Part shown: positions 27,013 through 34,270 of the stretch, piece by piece
How positions within the stretch are numbered: the stretch's first letter is position 1
Layout: each line of letters opens with the position of its first letter
Assembly (NCBI GenBank): GCA_964653145.1
Contig: CAZZCG010000006.1
Location: 1 to 64,000, forward strand
Direction: 5' to 3'
From: Pseudocalidococcus sp964653145
Lineage (GTDB): Bacteria > Cyanobacteriota > Cyanobacteriia > Thermosynechococcales > Thermosynechococcaceae
Length of the DNA: 64,000 nt
Translations under genes and position numbers: made by a program
The notes under the pieces: model-generated
Told to the model about the DNA's origin: nothing
The model's database searches: none
What the model saw: the letters and a program-made list of their open reading frames with translations, nothing else

Positions 27013-27867
27013 AGGTCAGCAATGAAACGTCTTGATATAGTTAATATTCCTTCACGTTAACAGTGTTTCACGAATTATTAAATAAAGACTTTCTATTATT
27101 TCCATTTATCAGATGAGTGGTTCATGGCTCTAAGTCTCAACTCTTTAATTTTTGAAAATCTGTTCTGGCTTCGTGCATGAAAATTTTGTTATCTTGAATA
27201 CTTTCTTTCGGATTAAAACAGATCAAAGTTAAAACGGTTTAGCTATTAAATTTGAACCATATTTCTGTCTGCGATGAACCGACTAGTATGTTTATCCGTT
27301 GATAAAATTACTTAATTAACTGCGTCAGTCGTACCCAAAACTGGCTCTGTTCTAAATCCTCGAAGTTTTTATCATTGGAGGTTGTGACCGTTAGACTAGA
27401 TTAATTTCTTGTTTGATTGATGTTCAGTTAGGGTGACAAGATAGTTATCAGAGTCTGGTTCACGACTAATGTTTAAGACTTGTGTCGGCAATCTTAAGAC
27501 ATGTGGAAAAACTTGAGTCCCTATTTAAACTGTATTACTCTAGAGCTATAGAGACTTTTTGTTTAGCGATTTTAGGATGTTTAAATTGAATCGCGAGTTG
27601 TTGAGTGAATCGCGAGTTGTTGAGCCGTTCGTAAATAAACAACAAAAATGGTGCTTTATTTGGCACTTGAAACCCGTGAATTGGCTTGATAAATAATGTC
27701 TACTACTTTTTCCTTGATTAATTACTAGCCAGGCCTGGAGCATCTTAATTTTCGTACTTAACCTCAGGTAATTTCCTACGCATTATTCCGAGGAGCTTCC
27801 TTTTAAAAAGCGTTGATTTGCTCATTACAGTTTCAGGTTTACCCACCTAATTGACGGGAGTTTTATT
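27013..27867. promoter_or_regulatory. Long AT-rich leader of the pfl cluster with direct repeats
   Basis: 855 bp without a convincing gene. It carries (a) an imperfect direct repeat TTAAGACTTGTG (27473-27484) / TTAAGACATGTG (27494-27505), 21 bp apart start to start, i.e. two helical turns; and (b) a perfect 19-bp tandem repeat TGAATCGCGAGTTGTTGAG at 27587-27605 and 27606-27624. Both lie 240-400 bp before pflB. They look like activator or repressor sites for dark/anaerobic control, which is inference. A GGGAG ribosome-binding site lies about 9 nt before the pflB start. No FNR-type TTGAT-N4-ATCAA site was seen. Confidence 0.5.
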
Positions 27868-30129
27868 ATGGTTGCCACAATTGATATTCCGATCGGGCCA
27901 ACACCAGCTACGGTTTCTCCTTTTAACCCCGGGGCCTGGCAGCATTCAATCAACGTTCGGGATTTTATTCAGCTAAATTACACCCCCTATCTCGGCGATG
28001 CTCAATTTCTTGCCCCAGCCACAGAGCGAACCTTGAAACTGTGGGATAAAGTCAAAGATTTGATGGCCCTCGAGCGGGAACGGGGAGTCTTAGATGCCGA
28101 TACTTCTGTTCCTTCTACGATTATCAGCCATGCCCCAGGCTACATCGAACGGGATTTAGAGCAAATTGTGGGTCTGCAAACCAATAAACCCCTGAAACGG
28201 GCGATCATGCCATTTGGCGGGATTCGCGTCGTCGAAGCTGGACTCAATGCCTATGGCTACGAGCTTGATCCCCAAACCCGAGAAATTTTCACTAAGTACC
28301 GCAAAACCCACAACGACGGTGTTTTTTCAGCCTATACCTCGGAAATGCGGCGTTGTCGGCGGTCAGGGATTATTACGGGGTTGCCGGATGCCTATGGTCG
28401 GGGGCGGATCATTGGGGATTATCGGCGGGTGGCCCTCTACGGTGTGGCCCAGTTGATTGTCGAGAAAAAATCAGAACTGGCCAGTCTTGAGCTTGATTTG
28501 ATGGATGAAGCCACGATTCGACTCCGGGAAGAACTGACGGAACAAATCCAGGCCCTGGGTGAACTCCAGGAGATGGCCCAAAGCTATGGCTGTGACATTT
28601 CCCGGCCCGCAACGACAGCAAAAGAAGCAATTCAAGCCCTCTATTTCGGTTATCTAGCGGCGGTGAAAGAACAAAACGGGGCGGCCATGTCCTTGGGGCG
28701 GGTCTCTACCTTTTTGGATATTTACATCGAGCGGGATTTACAAGCGTGTCGGATCACCGAATCCGAAGCCCAAGAGTTGATCGATCATCTGGTGATGAAA
28801 TTGCGGATGGTGCGGTTTTTGCGGACTCCCGACTATAACGACCTGTTTAGCGGCGATCCCACCTGGGTGACGGAATGTATTGGCGGCATGGGCCTGGATG
28901 GGCGGTCGTTAGTGACCAAAACCAGTTTCCGAATGCTCCACACCCTGACAAACCTGGGGCCAGCTCCCGAACCTAACTTGACAGTGCTCTGGTCGCAACA
29001 TCTGCCGGACAACTTCAAGCGCTATTGTGCCGATGTATCAATCCAAACCAGTTCGATCCAGTACGAAAACGATGACCTGATGCGGCCCTATTGGGGCGAT
29101 GACTACGGGATTGCTTGTTGTGTCTCAGCGATGCGAATTGGCAAACAGATGCAGTTCTTCGGCGCTCGGGTCAACTTGGCCAAGTGCTTGCTCTACGCCA
29201 TCAACGGCGGTCGGGATGAAAAATCTGGGGATCAAATTGCTCCGGCCTATGCGCCAATTACAGGAGAGGTCTTAGACTACTCGGAAGTTTGGCCCCGGAT
29301 GCAGCAAATGATGGCTTGGTTGGCCAAAACCTACGTCAACACGATGAACATCATCCACTACATGCACGATAAATACTGCTATGAGCGGATTGAGATGGCC
29401 CTCCACGACCGGGATATTTTGCGGACGATGGCCTTTGGCATTGCTGGCTTGTCGGTGGTGACGGATGCCCTGTCTGCAATTAAACACGCCCGAGTTCGCT
29501 TAGTCCGTGATGACCGGGGCCTGGCGGTGGACTACCTCATTGATGGGGACTTTCCCAAATATGGCAATAACAATGACCAGGCCGATGCCATTGCGGTGGA
29601 GTTGGTGCGGACATTCATGGCCGAGTTGCGGAAACACAAAACCTATCGAGATGCGGTTCATACCCAGTCGATTCTGACGATCACCTCCAATGTGGTCTAT
29701 GGCAAGAAAACGGGCAACACTCCTGATGGACGGCGGGCCGGTGAACCCTTTGCGCCAGGGGCGAATCCAATGCATGGCCGGGATACCCACGGAGCAGTAG
29801 CTTCTCTAGCTTCGGTGGCCAAACTTCCCTACGAGGATGCCCAAGATGGGATATCCAATACGTTCTCAATTATTCCGGCGGCGTTAGGTCGGACTGAGGT
29901 GGATCGGATAAACAACTTGGTCGGTTTGCTCGATGGCTATTGCCAAGATGGGGGCTTTCATCTGAATGTGAATGTCCTGAATCGGGAGACTTTGCTGGAT
30001 GCGATGGATCATCCGGAGCTTTACCCGCAATTAACCATTCGGGTTTCGGGCTATGCCGTGAATTTCATCAAACTGACGAGGGAGCAACAGTTAGATGTGA
30101 TAAATCGAACCTTCCACGAACGCTGTTAA
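27868..30129 (+). CDS. pflB: Formate C-acetyltransferase (pyruvate formate-lyase)
   Basis: 753 residues, normal PFL length. The paired active-site cysteines are C417-C418 (GIACCVSAMRIGKQ), and the glycyl-radical site is G728 in RVSGYAVNF near the C-terminus, matching E. coli C418/C419 and G734. It cleaves pyruvate with CoA to acetyl-CoA and formate and is oxygen-sensitive once activated. The activase gene pflA follows after 94 nt. Together with adhE and an acyl-CoA synthetase downstream, it forms a complete mixed-acid-type fermentation block, uncommon in cyanobacteria. Confidence 0.98.
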   Translation: MVATIDIPIGPTPATVSPFNPGAWQHSINVRDFIQLNYTPYLGDAQFLAPATERTLKLWDKVKDLMALERERGVLDADTSVPSTIISHAPGYIERDLEQIVGLQTNKPLKRAIMPFGGIRVVEAGLNAYGYELDPQTREIFTKYRKTHNDGVFSAYTSEMRRCRRSGIITGLPDAYGRGRIIGDYRRVALYGVAQLIVEKKSELASLELDLMDEATIRLREELTEQIQALGELQEMAQSYGCDISRPATTAKEAIQALYFGYLAAVKEQNGAAMSLGRVSTFLDIYIERDLQACRITESEAQELIDHLVMKLRMVRFLRTPDYNDLFSGDPTWVTECIGGMGLDGRSLVTKTSFRMLHTLTNLGPAPEPNLTVLWSQHLPDNFKRYCADVSIQTSSIQYENDDLMRPYWGDDYGIACCVSAMRIGKQMQFFGARVNLAKCLLYAINGGRDEKSGDQIAPAYAPITGEVLDYSEVWPRMQQMMAWLAKTYVNTMNIIHYMHDKYCYERIEMALHDRDILRTMAFGIAGLSVVTDALSAIKHARVRLVRDDRGLAVDYLIDGDFPKYGNNNDQADAIAVELVRTFMAELRKHKTYRDAVHTQSILTITSNVVYGKKTGNTPDGRRAGEPFAPGANPMHGRDTHGAVASLASVAKLPYEDAQDGISNTFSIIPAALGRTEVDRINNLVGLLDGYCQDGGFHLNVNVLNRETLLDAMDHPELYPQLTIRVSGYAVNFIKLTREQQLDVINRTFHERC

Positions 30130-30174
30130 AGAGCTATTAAGGAGATGTAATTAAGCCAACATCCCAGGCCCCGG

Positions 30175-30195
30175 TTTTCCCCAGAGTTTTCCACA
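30175..30195 (+). promoter_or_regulatory. TTTTCCCCA / TTTTCCACA word pair ahead of pflA
   Basis: TTTTCCCCA (30175-30183) and TTTTCCACA (30187-30195) lie 12 bp apart in the pflB-pflA gap. TTTTCCACA is the consensus cyanobacterial DnaA box. The same two words recur in a longer phased array at 56956-57027. Function here is unknown; it may be chance plus shared word use. Confidence 0.3.
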
Positions 30196-30223
30196 GGTTT
30201 CCATGGTGAGTGAGGTCAGACAA

Positions 30224-30964
30224 ATGAATATGCAAAAGACCGTAAAAGGACGTATTCATTCTGTGGAAAGCTGTGGCACCGTTGATGGGCCTGGGATTCG
30301 CTTTGTGATTTTTACCCAAGGTTGTCCGTTGCGGTGTTTGTATTGTCATAACCCTGATTGCCGCAATGAACACGAAGGAAAAGAAATTTCTGTTAATGAG
30401 TTAATTGCCGAAATTCAACGGGTCAAACCCTATATCCAATCCGGCGGCGTCACGGTGAGCGGCGGTGAACCCCTGATTCAACCGGAATTTGTCGCTGAGA
30501 TTTTTCGCCAGGCCCATCAAATCGGGTTACATACGGCTTTAGATACCTCGGGTTATGTGCATCACATTGAAGCAGTGGAGCCGGTCTTAGGGTCAACGGA
30601 TTTAGTCTTGCTTGATATTAAGTCCTACGATCCCGAAATTTATTATCAGATTACCCATGTGGATGTGGAGCCAACCCTCAATTTTGCCCGCTATTTAGAT
30701 TCGATTCATAAACCCACTTGGATTCGCTTTGTTTTGGTTCCCGGCCTCTCTGATCCCGAGGCCAATGTGACCGGATTAGCCAAATTTGTCAGCACTCTTT
30801 CCAATGTTGAACAAGTCGAAGTCTTACCCTTTCATAAAATGGGGGAGTACAAATGGCGAGAACTGGGCCTGGACTACAAACTGTTTGACACACCACCGCC
30901 CACTCCCGATCTGATTGAACACGTTAAAAAAATCTTTCAAGCCGAAGGACTCAAGGTTTCCTAA
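30224..30964 (+). CDS. pflA: Pyruvate formate-lyase activating enzyme (radical SAM)
   Basis: 246 residues. The radical-SAM cluster motif CxxxCxxC is in GCPLRCLYCHNPDC near residue 36. Family segments SCGTVDGPGIRFVIF, GGVTVSGGEPLIQPEF and LVLLDIKSYDP follow. It installs the glycyl radical on PflB using S-adenosylmethionine. The start is placed at ATG 30224 because GAGGT (30212-30216) gives good spacing; an upstream ATG at 30203 has no such site. It is co-directional with pflB and presumably co-transcribed. Confidence 0.95.
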   Translation: MNMQKTVKGRIHSVESCGTVDGPGIRFVIFTQGCPLRCLYCHNPDCRNEHEGKEISVNELIAEIQRVKPYIQSGGVTVSGGEPLIQPEFVAEIFRQAHQIGLHTALDTSGYVHHIEAVEPVLGSTDLVLLDIKSYDPEIYYQITHVDVEPTLNFARYLDSIHKPTWIRFVLVPGLSDPEANVTGLAKFVSTLSNVEQVEVLPFHKMGEYKWRELGLDYKLFDTPPPTPDLIEHVKKIFQAEGLKVS

Positions 30965-31030
30965 GCTCATCCAATTTTGTTCGTAATTGGCCCAACCACT
31001 GAAGCAACCCAAACGTATTAGGCAATATTC

Positions 31031-31435
31031 ATGGACGTTCAAATTAACTATAAAAACGGTGTCCAATTTTCAGCTATTTGCCGAGGCCATGAAATTCTTG
31101 GGGATCAACCCTTAGATAACGGTGGCCAAGATGGGGGCATGACTCCGCCGGAATGGTTTTTAGCTGCGTTGGGCAGTTGTGTTGGGTTTTATGCCTTGAA
31201 ATATCTGGAAGCCCGCAAATTTGATCCCAGCCAGCTTAGTATTCGCGTTACAGCGGATAAAGTGACTGAGCCCGCCCGTTTAGATCATATTTTGATTCAA
31301 ATTAACCCAGGACTGGAACTCGAAGCTCGACACTTACAGGGCCTGGTGAAAGCTGCTGATGCCTGTATTTTACACAACACCCTCACTAATCCCCCAATTA
31401 TGACTACTGAGATAATCAATCTTTCCCCAACCTAG
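31031..31435 (+). CDS. OsmC family protein
   Basis: 134 residues with the OsmC fold signature: N-terminal strands (VQINYKNGVQFSAICRGHEI), then the central helix with a redox cysteine, TPPEWFLAALGSCVGFYALK, and a second cysteine late (AADACILHN). OsmC/Ohr proteins reduce organic or fatty-acid hydroperoxides with two cysteines. Its place between pflA and adhE suggests a role in protecting oxygen-sensitive enzymes when dark anoxia ends, or in redox control; this is inference from context. Confidence 0.85.
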   Translation: MDVQINYKNGVQFSAICRGHEILGDQPLDNGGQDGGMTPPEWFLAALGSCVGFYALKYLEARKFDPSQLSIRVTADKVTEPARLDHILIQINPGLELEARHLQGLVKAADACILHNTLTNPPIMTTEIINLSPT

Positions 31436-31530
31436 CTTTTAGTTCAATGCCTAATTCTCAACCCAAAGCATCAACTGCAATGATTTCAAATTCCTTCACT
31501 GACTGATTCAACTACTTCCAGGAGGCTTGT

Positions 31531-34173
31531 ATGCCCATCACGAACCAAACCGAACTTGAAGCCCTGATTGCCAGCGTCAAAACAGCCCAGGCCAAGTACG
31601 CTACTTTTACCCAAGAACAAGTGGATCAAATCTTCCGCCAAGCCGCCCTTGCTGCCAGTGGTCAACGGATTCCCCTCGCTAAACTAGCCGTCCAAGAAAC
31701 CGGGATGGGGGTTGTTGAAGATAAGGTGATCAAAAACCACTTTGCTTCGGAATATATCTACAACAAATACAAGCACGAAAAAACCTGTGGCGTAATCGAG
31801 CATGACGAAAGCTTTGGCATCGAAAAAATTGCTGAACCCGTGGGTATTTTAGCGGGCATTGTTCCAGTCACCAATCCAACGTCCACAACCATTTTTAAAG
31901 CCCTAATTGCCCTGAAAACCCGCAACGCCATTATCTTTTCGCCCCATCCCCACGCCAAAGACTGCACGATCAAAGCCGCCGAAATTGTCAAAGAAGCCGC
32001 CGAAGCTGCCGGAGCCCCAGAAGGGTTAATTGGTTGGATTGATGCTCCCACTGTTCCCCTCTCCCAAACCCTGATGCAACATCCTGACATCAAAATGATC
32101 TTGGCTACGGGTGGGCCGGGGATGGTGAAAGCGGCCTATTCCTCGGGGCATCCTTCGCTAGGGGTGGGATCGGGCAATACTCCAGCAGTGATTGATGCTA
32201 CGGCTGATATTCCCATGGCGGTGAGTTCGATTCTGCTCAGTAAAACCTTTGATAACGGGACAATTTGCGCGTCAGAACAATCCGTAATCGTCGTGGATGA
32301 CATTTACGAGCTGGTCAAAGCCGAATTCCAGGCCCGGGGCGCGTATATCCTCGCTCCTGAAGAACTCCCAAAAGTCCGGGAAATTTTGCTCGATCAGGGT
32401 CACATCAACGCTGCCATTGTCGGCCAGTCTGTTCAAAATATTGCCAAAGTTGCCGGGATCACCGTCCCTGAGGGAGCTAAGGTTTTGATTGGGGAAGTGA
32501 GTGACATTGGCCTGGATGAACCCTTCTCCTACGAAAAACTCTCGCCCGTGCTAGCCATGTATCGGGGTAAGGATTTTTTTGAGGCGGTGAAGCTGGCGGC
32601 TCAGTTGGTGAATTTTGCCGGAAAAGGCCACACCTCAGTGCTTTATACGGATCCGGCCAACCGGGATGACATTGCCTATTTTGAGAACACGCTCCAAACC
32701 GCGCGCGTCCTGATTAATACGCCATCTTCCCAGGGAGCTATTGGAGACTTGTATAACTTTAAGCTGGATCCTTCACTCACCTTAGGCTGCGGCACTTGGG
32801 GCGGTAACTCCATTTCAGAGAATGTTGGCCCCCATCACCTGTTGAATATCAAAACCGTCAGCCAACGCCGGGAAAATATGCTTTGGTTCCGTGTCCCGCC
32901 CAAGGTCTATTTCAAACCCGGTTGTTTACCCGTGGCCCTACAAGAACTCTCCGGTAAAGCGAAAGCCTTTTTGATTACCGATAAACCCCTGATGGACTTG
33001 GGGATGCTGCAACCGATTACGGAAGTTTTAGATCAACTGGGTCTGAAATGGGATGTTTATCACGATGTGGAACCCGACCCTACCCTGAGTAATGTCAATC
33101 AAGGCCTGGCACAACTGCGGCAATTTCAACCGGATGTGATCATTGCGGTCGGTGGTGGTTCGCCCATGGATGCGGCCAAGGTGATGTGGTTGATGTATGA
33201 GCAACCGGAAGTGGAGTTTGATGGCCTGGCCCAGCGGTTTATGGACATTCGCAAACGGGTCTATGAGTTACCTGCCCTCGGCCAAAAAGCTCAGTTGATC
33301 TGTATTCCCACCACCTCCGGAACTGGTTCAGAAGTGACTCCCTTTGCCGTGGTGACAGACGACCGAGTTGGGATTAAATACCCCTTGGCGGATTATGCCC
33401 TGACCCCGAACATGGCGATTGTGGATCCCAACTTGACCCTACATATGCCGAAACGCCTCACGGCCTGGGGGGGAATTGATGCCTTGACCCATGCCCTAGA
33501 ATCCTATGTTTCGGTGATGGCCAGTGATTTTACCGATGGGTTAGCCCTGCAAGCAATTAAACTCCTCCTCACCTATTTACCTGCCGCCTATAAAGAGGGA
33601 GCCACCAACCCAGAAGCTCGGGAAAAAGTTCACTATGCGGCCACAATTGCCGGGATGGCCTTTGCCAATGCCTTTCTCGGGGTTTGTCACTCGCTGGCCC
33701 ACAAACTGGGATCCACGTTTCATGTCCCCCATGGCCTGGCTAATGCCCTGATGATCTCCCACGTCATTCGTTACAACGCCACCGATGCTCCATTTAAGCA
33801 GGCGATTTTTCCACAGTACCGCTATCCCAACGCCAAGCATCGCTATGCCCAAATTGCGGACTTTCTCCATCTCGGGGGCGATACTGATGACGACAAGGTG
33901 GAGCGGTTGATTGCTGCCATTGAGGACTTAAAAAAACAGGTCGAAATTCCCCTGACAATCCGGGAAACCCTCAGCGAGTCCGAGCAGGAATTTTACGATC
34001 ACTTGGAATTGATGTCCGAGCAGGCTTTTGATGATCAATGTACCGGCGCAAACCCTCGCTATCCCTTAATCCAAGACATGAAGGAACTTTATACCCTGGC
34101 CTATCAGGGATGTCGCGTGGATGCTAGTCTCTATCACCAGGCCCCGGATGATCCCACCTTAGTTGGCGTTTAG
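31531..34173 (+). CDS. adhE: Bifunctional acetaldehyde-CoA / alcohol dehydrogenase
   Basis: 880 residues, two fused enzymes. The N-terminal CoA-acylating aldehyde dehydrogenase (about residues 1-440) has the catalytic cysteine in NGTICASEQSV. The C-terminal iron-dependent alcohol dehydrogenase (about 455-870) has the nucleotide loop GGGSPMDAAKV, TTSGTGSEVTPF and the metal histidines in GVCHSLAHKLG and HVPHGLANALM. It turns acetyl-CoA into ethanol, reoxidising two NADH, completing the PFL route. AGGAGG lies upstream of the ATG. It probably assembles into spirosomes as AdhE does elsewhere. Confidence 0.98.
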   Translation: MPITNQTELEALIASVKTAQAKYATFTQEQVDQIFRQAALAASGQRIPLAKLAVQETGMGVVEDKVIKNHFASEYIYNKYKHEKTCGVIEHDESFGIEKIAEPVGILAGIVPVTNPTSTTIFKALIALKTRNAIIFSPHPHAKDCTIKAAEIVKEAAEAAGAPEGLIGWIDAPTVPLSQTLMQHPDIKMILATGGPGMVKAAYSSGHPSLGVGSGNTPAVIDATADIPMAVSSILLSKTFDNGTICASEQSVIVVDDIYELVKAEFQARGAYILAPEELPKVREILLDQGHINAAIVGQSVQNIAKVAGITVPEGAKVLIGEVSDIGLDEPFSYEKLSPVLAMYRGKDFFEAVKLAAQLVNFAGKGHTSVLYTDPANRDDIAYFENTLQTARVLINTPSSQGAIGDLYNFKLDPSLTLGCGTWGGNSISENVGPHHLLNIKTVSQRRENMLWFRVPPKVYFKPGCLPVALQELSGKAKAFLITDKPLMDLGMLQPITEVLDQLGLKWDVYHDVEPDPTLSNVNQGLAQLRQFQPDVIIAVGGGSPMDAAKVMWLMYEQPEVEFDGLAQRFMDIRKRVYELPALGQKAQLICIPTTSGTGSEVTPFAVVTDDRVGIKYPLADYALTPNMAIVDPNLTLHMPKRLTAWGGIDALTHALESYVSVMASDFTDGLALQAIKLLLTYLPAAYKEGATNPEAREKVHYAATIAGMAFANAFLGVCHSLAHKLGSTFHVPHGLANALMISHVIRYNATDAPFKQAIFPQYRYPNAKHRYAQIADFLHLGGDTDDDKVERLIAAIEDLKKQVEIPLTIRETLSESEQEFYDHLELMSEQAFDDQCTGANPRYPLIQDMKELYTLAYQGCRVDASLYHQAPDDPTLVGV

Positions 34174-34270
34174 GTGCAAGCAACGGGAGGAGGACTTGGT
34201 TTATTACCTCTGGCAGCAAGAGATGTTAGCCCAGGCCCTTCTCTGGTTCAGTTCAGCCCAGGAGCGATAT

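Noticed and set aside
27013..27867. FNR- or NtcA-type binding site in the pfl leader
   Set aside because: No TTGAT-N4-ATCAA. The only GTA...TAC pair (GTAATTTCCTAC) has a 6-bp, not 8-bp, spacer.
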